The notes under the pieces are model-generated. The model had not been told where the DNA came from, made no database searches, and saw only the letters and a list, made by a program, of their open reading frames with translations. Below, piece after piece: positions 17,341-26,155 of a DNA stretch of 64,000 bases. Both the position numbers and the translations under genes were made by a program. Location of the stretch: NCBI RefSeq assembly GCF_937468385.1, contig NZ_CALBWS010000014.1, forward strand, positions 42,149 to 106,148. The letters run 5' to 3'. Source of the stretch: Neobacillus rhizosphaerae. GTDB lineage: Bacteria > Bacillota > Bacilli > Bacillales > Cytobacillaceae. How positions within the stretch are numbered: position 1 is the first letter of the stretch; each line of letters begins with the position of its first letter.

Positions 17341-17491
17341 TTGTCCAGCTCCAGCGCCCTAGCGACTAGAGTGCTTCCCTCACCTCCCTACGATAAGTCA
17401 ACATCGGTTCGCTAACGCTCACCGTGTTTCCTTTATCTCAGTCGGTTCAGTCCAGCCCTTACGTCGCTGACCAGGACGCTTGCGCTTTTCT
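17341..17491. repeat. dispersed element, GCTCCAGCGCC...GCGCTTGCGCTTTTC type
   Basis: A ~150-bp GC-richer block in an AT-rich gap, starting TTGTCCAGCTCCAGCGCC and ending AGGACGCTTGCGCTTTTCT. Related copies are at 24882-24939 (short) and 63019-63139 (inverted). I recognise it as a repeat common in Bacillaceae. The ends pair imperfectly, so it may fold as RNA. The rest of the 17228-17771 gap holds no clear gene. Confidence 0.75.
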
Positions 17492-17771
17492 TATAATATA
17501 TGCTTTTTATAACAATTATCACATAAAAGCGAGGTAGGCAAATCAGATTCCCTTCATTTCTTAAAAATTTGCACTTCATTTTTTTGAACTTTGCAATTAA
17601 TGCAGACTGAAGAGTGTAATCGCTTTCAATATTAATATAACTTCGATGATTCATTTAAGATTTTTTGAATAAAGAATTTTGGATGTTTTTGCTGAAAAAA
17701 AGTGATGGACTATTTTTTAAAGCCTGATATAATCCATATAGATACTAATCAATATTTTAAAGGTGGGCATT

Positions 17772-17969
17772 ATGGGGAACACTTGTAGGTATGTTGTCAA
17801 CGCTCTTGGAAAAGGTGGGGAAACATATTATACTCTTTGCAAAGATAAACAAGAATTAAAGAATTGGATTACCAACAATAGAGAGAAAATAATTATGGAT
17901 GAGATAATGATTACGGATAAACATCAAAGTCTTTTTTCCAAATGGTTCAGCTCTAGAAAACTATATTAA
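17772..17969 (+). CDS. small protein of unknown function
   Basis: A 65-residue protein, MGNTCRYVVNALGKGGETYY at the start, then a charged helical part (KDKQELKNWITNNREK) and a basic/aromatic end. It is not recognised. The ATG follows AGGTGG by five bases; a GTG three codons upstream lies inside that site. A strong terminator follows immediately, which supports a real small gene. Confidence 0.6.
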   Translation: MGNTCRYVVNALGKGGETYYTLCKDKQELKNWITNNREKIIMDEIMITDKHQSLFSKWFSSRKLY

Positions 17970-17975
17970 AAATGA

Positions 17976-18008
17976 GACGCCACTCTGGTAGGAGTGGCGT
18001 CATTGTTT
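17976..18008 (+). terminator. terminator of the 65-residue protein gene
   Basis: A perfect 10-bp stem GACGCCACTC/GAGTGGCGTC with a 6-nt loop, followed by ATTGTTT. Confidence 0.8.
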
Positions 18009-18144
18009 ATTTATTCGTCTATTTCTCGTATTCTCATACGCAATTCTATCATTACGAATCTTGGATTTCAAAAATAACATATTTATGTTTTCCGAAGTCT
18101 TCTAATTCTAAGTGTACAAGTGGCGCCTTGTGTTCATAGGTTTT

Positions 18145-19515
18145 CTACACCACTTCTTTTATCTCCACGTCCACGAATTTCCGTTTCTGAATATAGATAA
18201 GTCTGATGGATAAGGCTATTCCAGCTGCCAACAATCCGACGGTTAAACCAATCCAGTAGCCTCTTGCTCCCAAGCTGGAAAAATTGGCGAGCAGATACCC
18301 AACAGGGAGACAAATCATCCAGTATGCGAAGAGGGTCATGATGAAGGAAAGATTCACGTCCTTATAGCCGCGTAATGCTGCCTGAGCTGTTGCCTGAACG
18401 GCGTCACAGATTTGAAAAAAGAGCGCAAAGATTAAAAAGTTTGCCGTTAAGTTGATGACGGCTGCTTCATTCGAATAAAAACCGGCAACCTGGTAGCGAA
18501 ATAAAACTAGTAATATACCGGTAAAAAAAGCGATTAAGATAGCCAGATAAATGCCGAGCCAACTGTATTGTTTCGCATCCTTATAGCGCCGTGCTCCTAC
18601 CTCATACCCGACAAGAACAGTTTGAGCCATAGAAATACTGATTGGAATCATGTATAGAAAGGATACGATGTTTAAGGCCGATTGATAGGCGGCAATTGTC
18701 GTGACGTTAAACTTACTTAACAAGATTGTCACTACGGCAAACATACTAGTCTCAAAAAATGTTGAAAGTCCCATTGGCACACCAATTTTTAAAATTTCTT
18801 TACATTTTTCCCACGAAATTCCCTTCATATTGGAGAAGACTTGGTAGGAACAAAATGGATCTTTGGTTTTCACGATGAATATTGTCATGCCCAATATGGC
18901 CCAATAGGTAATGGAAGTTGCATATCCCGCCCCTGCTCCACCAAGCTCAGGAAAGCCCCAATTCCCAAAAATCAGGACATAATTCAAGAAGAAATTGAGC
19001 GGCAACGCTAAAAGCAGGATAACCATTACGACTCTTGTTTTTCCTAATGCATAGATAAACGAGCGAAGCACGTTAAAAATAAACAAAGGAAGAAGTCCAT
19101 AACATAAGCCAACCAAATAATCAAAAGCCGTTTCTTGGACACGAATAGGCAGTTTCATTTTATCTAAAATAGGATCTAAAAAGAAAAATCCTAGAATTAT
19201 GACGACCGCAGCGATGATTACAGATAGGAATACTCCGTGCTTAACTACCGAGGAAACTTCATAGCTCTTCTTCTCCCCGAAGTGTTGCGCTGCAATTGGG
19301 GATACAGCAAGTAGGATTCCACTGATTCCCAAAAAAATTGGACTCCAAATCGAGGAGCCAATTGCCACTCCGGCGAGGTCGGATGAATTATATTTACCTG
19401 ACATAATCGTATTGAAAAAAACCATCGAAAACATGCCAAGCTGTGTGATTAAAATTGGAATTAATAAGACAAAAATTTGCTTTGTCTTTTCTTTGATCGT
19501 AAAAGTCTGATTCAT
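18145..19515 (-). CDS. MATE family efflux transporter
   Basis: 456 residues with 12 predicted membrane segments in two halves. The MATE N-terminal pattern PILITQLGMFSMVFFNTIMSG is clear, as are GVAIGSSIWSP and the cytoplasmic loop LPLNFFLNYVLIFG. MATE proteins export cationic drugs or toxic metabolites in exchange for Na+ or H+. The NorM-like branch is most likely; the substrate is unknown. The gene stands alone; a GGTGTCAGGCACC palindrome lies upstream. Confidence 0.9.
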   Translation of the reverse strand: MNQTFTIKEKTKQIFVLLIPILITQLGMFSMVFFNTIMSGKYNSSDLAGVAIGSSIWSPIFLGISGILLAVSPIAAQHFGEKKSYEVSSVVKHGVFLSVIIAAVVIILGFFFLDPILDKMKLPIRVQETAFDYLVGLCYGLLPLFIFNVLRSFIYALGKTRVVMVILLLALPLNFFLNYVLIFGNWGFPELGGAGAGYATSITYWAILGMTIFIVKTKDPFCSYQVFSNMKGISWEKCKEILKIGVPMGLSTFFETSMFAVVTILLSKFNVTTIAAYQSALNIVSFLYMIPISISMAQTVLVGYEVGARRYKDAKQYSWLGIYLAILIAFFTGILLVLFRYQVAGFYSNEAAVINLTANFLIFALFFQICDAVQATAQAALRGYKDVNLSFIMTLFAYWMICLPVGYLLANFSSLGARGYWIGLTVGLLAAGIALSIRLIYIQKRKFVDVEIKEVV

Positions 19516-19603
19516 AAAAGTATACTCCTTAAGATATTAAAGCTAAAAATTACATTATACCCCATTCCCGAGGATAAATCTTCAAAAAAATTGAAATATC
19601 ACC

Positions 19604-19618
19604 TGGTGTCAGGCACCA
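19604..19618. repeat. dispersed palindrome TGGTGTCAGGCACCA
   Basis: Second copy of the GGTGTCAGGCACC element, between the MATE gene and the hypothetical gene at 19747. Confidence 0.75.
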
Positions 19619-19746
19619 ACTTGATTATTTTTCCAAATAAATCTTCCCTTTGGTGCTGTGATTTTCTAAATTAATCTAATTTTCGGAATGGAAAGGAGCG
19701 GTTGGAAATTTATTTTCCTTAAAAATAGGACCCCTATAAGGAAGCC

Positions 19747-20586
19747 CTATTTCTTTACGATTTTCGATGGATTGTTGATTTTATATAACACCGCAACGTC
19801 TACAACGAATTCTTCGGACACATCTTTACCCTTAGCTAATTTTTTGGCCGTTACTTTCCCATCAAATTCAAGTGAATCTCCCTGGGAAAGTTCAAATTTC
19901 TTAAGTGTTTTGCTATGACTGCACCAACCAAGCCCAATGTCGATAGGATTTTCCTGGACAATCTGAACATTTTCTAAAACAACCACTTCATCATTTTCTT
20001 CATTAAATGGATTGTAGGTTAGCGCAAACTGTTTGACACTGGCCGTAAAATGGACTTTCTCGGCAGGAAGTTCCAACTTTGGAGCTTTCTCTTTCTTCGC
20101 CTTCGGTTCCTTTGCTTTAGCGGGCTTAGGAGCTGCTTCCTTTCTCGGAGATTTCATGTCCTTGGTCGTTTCAGTTTCTTCGACCGCAGTTGATTTAGGT
20201 TCTAGTGCCGCTGGTTTTTCGCTTGCAGTTGTCAGAGGTTCTTTGTCCTCTACCGTCAACAGGCTTTCTTTTCCGAAACTTGATTGCTGCATTTCTTTCA
20301 AATAGGCTGGGTGGATGCAGCTTAAGTTTCCATCTTGGAATTCAATCACAAGCGTATTAATATCCCCTGCACCACCGTACGTTTCGAAACCTTTAATGGT
20401 CACATGACGCTGATTATTTCGATCCTTGTACCAGAATTCCTTCTTCGCTTCCTTGGCTGAGGATAGCCCCCATTCCTTCAGCTTTTCTTTATAATGATCC
20501 TCATCTCGAAAGGTTTCATAGTCCCCTTTTGGCGGAATATATTGCGTTTTTCCTGTCTGTTCTAGTAGAGCTCGCTGATTAACCAT
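19747..20586 (-). CDS. two-domain protein of unknown function with Lys/Pro/Ala linker
   Basis: 279 residues. The N-terminal ~110 residues form one charged domain (KEFWYKDRNNQRHVTIKGFE, VIEFQDGNLSCIHP). Residues ~115-175 are a low-complexity linker rich in Lys, Pro, Ala and Glu. The C-terminal ~100 residues (VHFTASVKQFALTYNPF to the end) are beta-rich and could be an OB-like fold. No signal peptide or membrane segment. No family recognised. It is a single gene with a normal upstream region; a role with nucleic acid or protein binding is only a guess. Confidence 0.6.
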   Translation of the reverse strand: MVNQRALLEQTGKTQYIPPKGDYETFRDEDHYKEKLKEWGLSSAKEAKKEFWYKDRNNQRHVTIKGFETYGGAGDINTLVIEFQDGNLSCIHPAYLKEMQQSSFGKESLLTVEDKEPLTTASEKPAALEPKSTAVEETETTKDMKSPRKEAAPKPAKAKEPKAKKEKAPKLELPAEKVHFTASVKQFALTYNPFNEENDEVVVLENVQIVQENPIDIGLGWCSHSKTLKKFELSQGDSLEFDGKVTAKKLAKGKDVSEEFVVDVAVLYKINNPSKIVKK

Positions 20587-20734
20587 AACTGCACTTCCTT
20601 CCTCTATGTATGTGGTTTGATTATATCATTTCATAGAAAAAACATTAACCTTGATGGTTCTTTAAGGAAGGATTCGAATGCAATCTCGTGCCAACAGGAG
20701 AGGATGTCTTGTGTACAGCAAGGATTTTAAATAC

Positions 20735-20764
20735 AAAAAAAAGACTCTGCATGAGAGTCTTTTT
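20735..20764 (-). terminator. terminator of the cold-shock gene
   Basis: AAAGACTCT / AGAGTCTTT stem with a short loop and a run of T on the minus strand, 19 bp after the csp stop. It could also work on the plus strand. Confidence 0.85.
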
Positions 20765-20782
20765 CATTTATGTTGGATTTAA

Positions 20783-20983
20783 TTATGCTTTGCGAACGTT
20801 AGATGCTTGAGGTCCACGTTGACCTTGCTCAACATCAAAAGTAACTGCTTGGCCTTCGTCTAAAGATTTGAAGCCTTCTCCTTGGATTGCTGAGAAGTGT
20901 ACGAATACATCGTCTCCAGCTTCGCGTTCGATGAATCCAAAACCTTTTTCTGCATTAAACCATTTTACTTTACCTTGTTCCAT
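20783..20983 (-). CDS. cold-shock protein, CspA/CspB family
   Basis: A 66-residue single OB-fold RNA chaperone. RNP1 (KGFGFIE) and RNP2 (VFVHFSAIQ) are intact, and [20 protein letters not shown] is the standard N-terminus. It melts RNA structure in the cold and in growth. The true start is ATG 20983 after AGGAGGATATACAA; an upstream frame extension is not credible. A leader of about 110 nt precedes it, as usual for csp genes, and could hold a temperature-sensitive structure. Confidence 0.95.
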   Translation of the reverse strand: MEQGKVKWFNAEKGFGFIEREAGDDVFVHFSAIQGEGFKSLDEGQAVTFDVEQGQRGPQASNVRKA

Positions 20984-21102
20984 TTGTATATCCTCCTGCT
21001 GTGCGCATTGCACACAATGTATTACTATCCTTGCTCAAATCTTCAAGACAGAAAGCAATTACACTTTTTCTTCTTGGCGACAAACAAAAATAATTCTCCT
21101 TT

Positions 21103-21131
21103 ACTATAACAGAAACTATATGATAAAGCAA
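21103..21131 (-). promoter_or_regulatory. promoter of the cold-shock gene
   Basis: On the minus strand TTGCTT (-35) and TATAGT (-10) are 17 bp apart. Transcription would start near 21096, giving a leader of about 113 nt. The rest of the 500-bp gap up to 21514 contains only a likely TATAAT (near 21472) for the plus-strand MFS gene. Confidence 0.65.
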
Positions 21132-21514
21132 ACCAATAAAAATCGATTTGTAGTAAGTTTTTTTCGATATTGCTTTTTGCGAACTAGTTTAAAAAATATT
21201 GCTGCCCAAGAGCATATATTACAACTAAGAATGGAGTAAACTAGCTTAAAAATCCTTTGAAATATAAATTTCCGTTGTCAAAATATCAACATGATATTCA
21301 ACGGTTATTTAGTTCTAATAAAAAAACGCCTGTCAGAAAATATGGGATAGTTTTTTAGCTATGTAGCAGTATTTTCGGAAAGATTTCTATCAACAGTTAT
21401 TTACTCAAAATAAAGTTATTGTAAAATATATTTTTTTTGAAAAATTTTGTAGAAATTAATAAATTCGATTGTATAATAGACATTAGAATTTTAACGTGAA
21501 AATGGTGATAACAC

Positions 21515-22732
21515 ATGCGGGCATATAACGAAAAAATAAGTATCTATCATGGAATGGTATCGACCATCGCTGTGAATCTCGCAAGTAATTTTTTTCCAAT
21601 TTTTGCGATATCAATTCTTGGGGCAACCAATTATGAAGTGGGGTTTATCAGTTCTCTTCCTCCATTGGTCGCATTGATTATGACGATTCCAGCTGCAATT
21701 CTATTAAATCGGTTAGAAGCGCAAAAGAAAACGGTCGCCATGTCAGTTTTAGGGGCGAGGGCGTTATTTTTACTACTAATTGGTGTTATATTTATCCCTT
21801 CTGCCTACCAAGCTTGGGCTTTTTTAATTATTATCGCTTTAATGAATGTACCTGGGACGATTTCTAACATTGGCTGGCAGACGCTTATTAGCGGGATGAT
21901 TAAAGAGGACCGCAGAGGAGCTTTTTTCAGTGACCGAAATCGGCTGTTAACGATTGTTGGGATGATTACAACCTTAATAATCGGTATTGTAATGAAAAAA
22001 CAAACAGATAATGCCACTGCCTACCAGGGATTATTTTTCCTCGCGTTTGTTTTTGGATTATTAGAAGTGTTTTTCTTAATGAAGCATAAGGAAACCGTAC
22101 AACCGAAGTCGAAAAAAGAGCAAAAGAACGCGTTGATGGATTGGTCCATATTTAAGGATCAGGGGTACAAGTGGTTTCTGATTACGGCGTTATGCTTTAA
22201 CTTCTCCTGGCAGATGGCTTGGGGCCTATTCAATATTTACAATGTGAGGTATGCACATGCTACGATTCTTTGGATTAGTATCTTCTCGGTTGCCAATCAG
22301 TTGGTGCAAATCTTCACCTTCCCATTATGGAAAAAATGGGCAGAACAAAAATCAAACACGTTAATGCTCGTTTGGGTAGCAGCCGGGATGGCAACTGCTC
22401 CATTTTTAACGGTCTTATCTACTAATCTAGTTTATCTTACCTTGGTGCAAATGCAATCGGGCTTTTTTGTGTCAGGGACCACTCTTCTTTTGTTCAACCT
22501 ATTGTTGGAGCAGTCTCCAAAGGAAAAAAGGACGTACTGTATAACCACCTATAACGTTCTTTTATCCTTTGTCGCCTTTATTGCACCACAAATAGGAATA
22601 TGGCTACTAGAAGTAACCGGCATCCAGAAAGCAATGGGAATAAGTTCAATATTAAGATTTATTAGTGCCCTAGTTTTCTTGCTCATGTATATCAGATTCA
22701 TGAAAAACAAAATACAATTGGGAAAATTGTAA
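21515..22732 (+). CDS. MFS transporter
   Basis: 405 residues with about 12 membrane segments. The N-half has the major facilitator pattern of a small exporter (NYEVGFISSLPPLVALIMTIPA; loop NRLEAQKKTVAM), and the first cytoplasmic loop region GMIKEDRRGAFFSDRNR resembles the A-motif of this family. Substrate unknown. It is 60 bp upstream of tgl on the same strand, so the two may share a transcript, but no functional link is known. Confidence 0.85.
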   Translation: MRAYNEKISIYHGMVSTIAVNLASNFFPIFAISILGATNYEVGFISSLPPLVALIMTIPAAILLNRLEAQKKTVAMSVLGARALFLLLIGVIFIPSAYQAWAFLIIIALMNVPGTISNIGWQTLISGMIKEDRRGAFFSDRNRLLTIVGMITTLIIGIVMKKQTDNATAYQGLFFLAFVFGLLEVFFLMKHKETVQPKSKKEQKNALMDWSIFKDQGYKWFLITALCFNFSWQMAWGLFNIYNVRYAHATILWISIFSVANQLVQIFTFPLWKKWAEQKSNTLMLVWVAAGMATAPFLTVLSTNLVYLTLVQMQSGFFVSGTTLLLFNLLLEQSPKEKRTYCITTYNVLLSFVAFIAPQIGIWLLEVTGIQKAMGISSILRFISALVFLLMYIRFMKNKIQLGKL

Positions 22733-22792
22733 ATATTACGATGAAACATATCATATTTTAGAAGAAGGTGATGATGGAAACAGGAGGTAAAA

Positions 22793-23524
22793 ATGATTAA
22801 AATTAATAATCAGATTGTTCAACCTAATGTGCTCTTTCCTGAGATATCAAGTGCTGAACAGAAAACGATTATAAAAAAAATGGGAGCCTTAAATGAAGGC
22901 TATGAATACCATACTGTTAATCAATTAAAATTTGAACTTCTATTTAGAGAAAAAACGATGAAGGCAGCAGAAGAACTTAATAAAAGTGGCGCTAAGTTTA
23001 CCACGTTTAGTTATGCATTTTGTAATAAAAAGTATTGGTATCGTTTAGGTAATGGCGGCTTCCTTCTTAAAGAAAATTTCAGCCCTTCAACTGCCATACT
23101 AGACATCTTAAAAAATGGATCTCTATATGCATTTGAATGCTCCACTGCCATCGCCATTGTATTATATATTGCTACTCTCTATTCAATTGGAAACTCAAGG
23201 TTTAATACACTTTTCGACCGACTGTATTTGATGGATTGGCAATTTGATGAGGACCTGCCGATTTTGCAAAAGTATGGGGATGATTATCTCCCTGGCGATG
23301 TCCTACACTTTAATAATCCCGATTTTGACCCGAAACAGCCGCATTGGCGCGCTGAAAATGTGATTTACTTCGGTGACGACAAATACTATGGTCATGGAAT
23401 AGGTATCCGAAATGCTAGTACAATCATTACCTTTCTTAATAAAAAGAGAAAGGATGAACCAAAGAATTCAGCTTATCTCATGAATATGATTACTAGGCCT
23501 AAATATCAATCGTTTTCCTACTAA
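22793..23524 (+). CDS. tgl: protein-glutamine gamma-glutamyltransferase (spore coat transglutaminase)
   Basis: 243 residues, aligned along its length with B. subtilis Tgl (245 aa). The catalytic cysteine is C116 in YAFECSTAIAIV, the same number as in B. subtilis, and the His region DDKYYGHGIGI is present. Tgl cross-links coat proteins through Gln-Lys isopeptide bonds on the maturing spore; in B. subtilis it is expressed late in the mother cell. The ATG follows a strong AGGAGG. Downstream lie two copies of a structured repeat. Confidence 0.93.
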   Translation: MIKINNQIVQPNVLFPEISSAEQKTIIKKMGALNEGYEYHTVNQLKFELLFREKTMKAAEELNKSGAKFTTFSYAFCNKKYWYRLGNGGFLLKENFSPSTAILDILKNGSLYAFECSTAIAIVLYIATLYSIGNSRFNTLFDRLYLMDWQFDEDLPILQKYGDDYLPGDVLHFNNPDFDPKQPHWRAENVIYFGDDKYYGHGIGIRNASTIITFLNKKRKDEPKNSAYLMNMITRPKYQSFSY

Positions 23525-23626
23525 ATGAACGTTTCAAGTTGGATGCCTTTGCAAATAAAAACTATCATGAGCCTCAACTCCCAACCCTACCATAGAAATA
23601 AATGTAGAGAACAATCCGTAGTCACC

Positions 23627-23739
23627 TAATAAAGGCGGTGAGAGCAGAGCTAGACTTCACATCTTTCGTCTAGTGAAATGGGTATTTCACTTTAACTGGT
23701 TAAAGTGATTCATTTTTGCGGCGCTCCGCCCCTTTTCCA
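23627..23739. repeat. structured tandem element, copy 1
   Basis: 113 bp, starting TAATAAAGGCGGTG and ending TTTTGCGGCGCTCCGCCCCT-TTTCCA. The ends pair (AAAGGCGG...GAGC with GCTCCGCC...CTTT). Inside are three hairpins: CTAGAC/GTCTAG, TGAAAT/ATTTCA and CACTTTAAC/GTTAAAGTG. A second copy starts 186 bp later with conserved ends and different inner sequence. No open frame explains it. Strand is unknown; plus would make it part of the tgl transcript. Confidence 0.75.
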
Positions 23740-23812
23740 CAGAAAACGTAATTGGCGTTACACGCCACCATCTAGCATGGAAATACAATTTGTTCTAAAA
23801 ACCAAGCTAACT

Positions 23813-23927
23813 TAATAAAGGCGGTGTGAGCAGAGCAGAACTTCACCTAATTCGAAGTGAAAAATGTATTTATTTCACTCGAATTGGATAAACTAATTCG
23901 CTTTTGCGGCGCTCCGCCCCTTTTCCA
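23813..23927. repeat. structured tandem element, copy 2
   Basis: 115 bp with the same ends as copy 1 (TAATAAAGGCGGTG and GCGGCGCTCCGCCCCTTTTC). Inner hairpins differ in sequence but are again present: ACTTCAC/GTGA(A)GT type and CGAATT/AATTCG. The stem is kept while bases change, which is what a functional RNA or a hairpin-type mobile element would show. Confidence 0.75.
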
Positions 23928-23957
23928 TACAAAAAGGAAAGCACCGCTTCCCTTGGC

Positions 23958-23996
23958 CGTCGAAAAACTTTCGACAGCCTTTTATTTTATTCACAT
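23958..23996 (+). terminator. terminator after the tandem elements
   Basis: GTCGAAA/TTTCGAC stem with a 3-nt loop, then AGCC and a T-rich tail. It would end a transcript coming from tgl and the two elements. Confidence 0.7.
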
Positions 23997-24058
23997 TCTT
24001 TAATAATCCACCGCGTTAATTTGTTATAATATTATTAATATATAGCCTTTCAACATGT

Positions 24059-24191
24059 CTGTTGATTTGCGCTCCAGGCGCTTCGCTTTCCGCGGGCGTG
24101 CCGGGGAGCATCCTCGTCACTTCGCTCCTGCGGGGTCTCCCCAGCCCCGTACTCCCGCAGGAGTCTTCGCGCCTTCCGCTCCAATCAACAG
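24059..24191. mobile_element. ~133-bp palindromic MITE-like element, copy A1
   Basis: Bounded by CTGTTGATT and AATCAACAG. GC-rich inside, with inner inverted repeats such as CCGCGGGCG, CTCCTGCGGGG and CCCGCAGGAG. No coding capacity. The same family occurs at 24631-24764 (inverted) and 52139-52269. It sits just upstream of a decayed IS1182-type transposase. Confidence 0.85.
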
Positions 24192-24251
24192 GTGCAAATT
24201 TAATAATGTCCACACACAACCAAAAAAATAAAAAAATAAGTGGTGAAATCT

Positions 24252-24594
24252 ATGTTTAAACCAAGAGAATCTTCCCAAATTGAATATGAATTTGTGTCTA
24301 TTGATGAATTAGTTCCTGATCCCAATTAAAGGTAAATGCAAATAAGCATAAATACACGAGTGAAGAAATTGAAGTAGAAACTCGTGAATACTTTGTTGAA
24401 TTAAACAAGGCTATTGAAGAGGATAGAATAAATTTAGAAAGGAAAAAATTGAGCTAAGCTTCGCAGACTCAAAAGATTTGCATAGGCTTCGCTACTGCCG
24501 GTTACGGGGATTAAAGAATGCAAGTGAACAGGCACTCCTTACAGCAGCCTGCCAAAATATAAAAAAGATTGCAACACACTTAGCCAGCTTATAA
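24252..24594 (+). pseudogene. IS1182-family transposase remnant
   Basis: Three pieces of an IS1182-type transposase remain in order. The N-terminus (MFKPRESSQIEYEFVSIDEL-VP) ends in a stop at 24327. A middle piece starts VNANKHKYTSEEIEVETREY and ends at 24457. The C-terminus includes [20 protein letters not shown] and stops at 24594. Two large internal deletions, including the DDE catalytic core, make it dead. Family assignment is from recall of these three conserved segments. A promoter-like TATAAT (24025) and element A1 lie upstream. Confidence 0.75.
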
Positions 24595-24612
24595 AAAGTG
24601 TGTTGCAATTCT
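24566..24612 (+). terminator. terminator of the transposase remnant
   Basis: AGATTGCAACACACTT pairs with AAGTGTGTTGCAATTCT over about 15 bp, overlapping the last codons of the transposase. Likely the original IS terminator or part of its end. Confidence 0.65.
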
Positions 24613-24630
24613 TTAGGTTGATTTGCCACC

Positions 24631-24764
24631 CTGTTGATTGGAGCGGAGGGCACTCGACTCCTGCGGGATATAGAGGTCACGGGAGACCCCGCAGGCGCCT
24701 ATAGCGCCGAGGAGGCTCTCGGACCTCCCCGCGGAAAGCGAGTGCCAGGAGCGGAAATCAACAG
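24631..24764. mobile_element. ~134-bp palindromic MITE-like element, copy A2 (inverted)
   Basis: Reads CTGTTGATTGGAGCGG ... GAGCGGAAATCAACAG, the reverse orientation of A1. It lies 19 bp after the transposase terminator, so A1 and A2 flank the remnant as inverted copies about 440 bp apart. No coding capacity. Confidence 0.85.
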
Positions 24765-24881
24765 GCCAGTTAGCAGGGCCAATCCATTATAAAAAATTGC
24801 CGAGAAATATACCCTTTCTCGACAATCTGAGGAAAGCTAGGCTTCCCTTATAAAATAATTCGTATAATCTTTGAACTTCGA

Positions 24882-24939
24882 TAATTGTTTAGCCCCAGCG
24901 ACTAGTGTACTTCGCTAAACGGGCGCTTCCGCTTTTCTA
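24882..24939. repeat. short copy of the GCGCTTCCGCTTTTCT element
   Basis: TTAGCCCCAGCGACTAGTGT ... GGGCGCTTCCGCTTTTCTA matches the two ends of the repeat at 17341 with the middle deleted. Its right end abuts the spoIIIAH stop codon. Confidence 0.65.
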
Positions 24940-25488
24940 TTTAGACGGTTGATATTCAACTGCTACATAATTTGTTTCATCAATTTCCTTTTTCACTTCC
25001 AGCATAATCTTGTTAGCCTCCGTTGCAGAAGGCTTCTTCTTGGCTTTAACCGTAACAATTACCTTTGCCCCATCTGCTCTTACTAGGACATCATCATAGC
25101 CCATCGTTTTAATAAATGTTTCAAGCAATTCTTCTTTTTGGGCCGTTTGATTCAATTTATCCATTTGATCTTTCACTTCACTTCGTTTATCTGCAGGAAG
25201 ATCAGTTGAAGCCAGCTCATTTGTTAAATTTTGTTTTTGTTCACTGCGTGTGTCTTCAAGCTGCATTCGCAGTTCTTCAAACGCTGCATCCCCCGCAACC
25301 GAAGAAACTACGGATTTACCATTCTTGGATTCAGTTGTTGTTTTACCCTTATTTTGATCTTTAGCCTTTTGTTGAACTGCTGTAAGTTCATTCGACTTTT
25401 GCTCCGGAGAAGTAATATAATAAACCGATAGCACAACTACTAAACTTAACATAGTTAATAACCAAACTGTTTGTTTTTTCAAAAGCAT
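24937..25488 (-). CDS. spoIIIAH: stage III sporulation protein AH
   Basis: 183 residues. A single N-terminal membrane segment (TVWLLTMLSLVVVLSVYYI), then a Lys/Gln/Thr-rich linker, then the C-terminal ring-building domain (ETFIKTMGYDDVLVRADGAK, VKAKKKPSATEANKIMLEV). SpoIIIAH sits in the mother-cell engulfing membrane and binds SpoIIQ from the forespore, forming the feeding-tube channel. It is the last gene of the operon. In B. subtilis accB follows; here the gene order breaks and repeats follow. Confidence 0.95.
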   Translation of the reverse strand: MLLKKQTVWLLTMLSLVVVLSVYYITSPEQKSNELTAVQQKAKDQNKGKTTTESKNGKSVVSSVAGDAAFEELRMQLEDTRSEQKQNLTNELASTDLPADKRSEVKDQMDKLNQTAQKEELLETFIKTMGYDDVLVRADGAKVIVTVKAKKKPSATEANKIMLEVKKEIDETNYVAVEYQPSK

Positions 25489-25504
25489 GATAATAATCCC
25501 CCTT

Positions 25505-26155
25505 TTATTTTTTAGGCATGACAGCGACTCGGTGGCTAGGTACTCCTAATGCCCTCGTGACTGCTTCCCTAATCCATTTTTTCACCTCGATATTTTCAGC
25601 ACCCTTGGCAACCACCAGTACACCGCGAATCTCTGGCTTTTTTGTTTCTACCACAATTGGAACCTCTTTTTCTCCTTCGCGAATAATAACCAATTGTTCA
25701 TCTGTTGAGGAATCAACAACCTTACGCTGCCCGCCATCGCGGTCTATTTCATCCGTTGTTTGCGATTTCACTGCTCTATTTTTCTCAAGAATTTTCTTAT
25801 CTGTCGAATCAATATTTACAACGACAGTAACATCATCTTCACCGAGCATATCCTGTAGTGCCTTCTTAAGTTGATTCTCATACTTTTCTTCATACTCGGT
25901 TATCGCTTTATTTCCTGAGCCCTTTTTTAGACCAAATGCTGCTACATCTTCAGAACCTGCTTTCTGGCCAGTTGTTACAGGTACCACAGCAGGATTTGTG
26001 TCATTTTTAAAAACAATATTTCCCACAAGCATAAACGCTGCACCTATGCAGAGGACAAGGAGCATATACTGATATTTACTAGGTTTCTTTTCGCCCTTTT
26101 CATCCAGTTTTAGTATTTTTTTGAGCCATGATAATGGTCCTTGGTTGTTATCCAT
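25505..26155 (-). CDS. spoIIIAG: stage III sporulation protein AG
   Basis: About 216 residues: short cytoplasmic head, one membrane segment (YMLLVLCIGAAFMLVGNIVF), and a ring-building domain (YENQLKKALQDMLGEDDVTV; VLVVAKGAENIEVKKWIREA). SpoIIIAG forms a large ring in the feeding-tube between mother cell and forespore. I use ATG 26155, matching the B. subtilis N-terminus (M-x-N-x-x-x-W-x-L-K-K). It overlaps the spoIIIAF end by 8 bp, consistent with coupled translation. Confidence 0.94.
   Translation of the reverse strand: MDNNQGPLSWLKKILKLDEKGEKKPSKYQYMLLVLCIGAAFMLVGNIVFKNDTNPAVVPVTTGQKAGSEDVAAFGLKKGSGNKAITEYEEKYENQLKKALQDMLGEDDVTVVVNIDSTDKKILEKNRAVKSQTTDEIDRDGGQRKVVDSSTDEQLVIIREGEKEVPIVVETKKPEIRGVLVVAKGAENIEVKKWIREAVTRALGVPSHRVAVMPKK

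Noticed and set aside
24059..24191. Coding frames across the GC-rich palindromic elements
   Set aside because: Frames on both strands arise from the inverted repeat and are not shared between copies.
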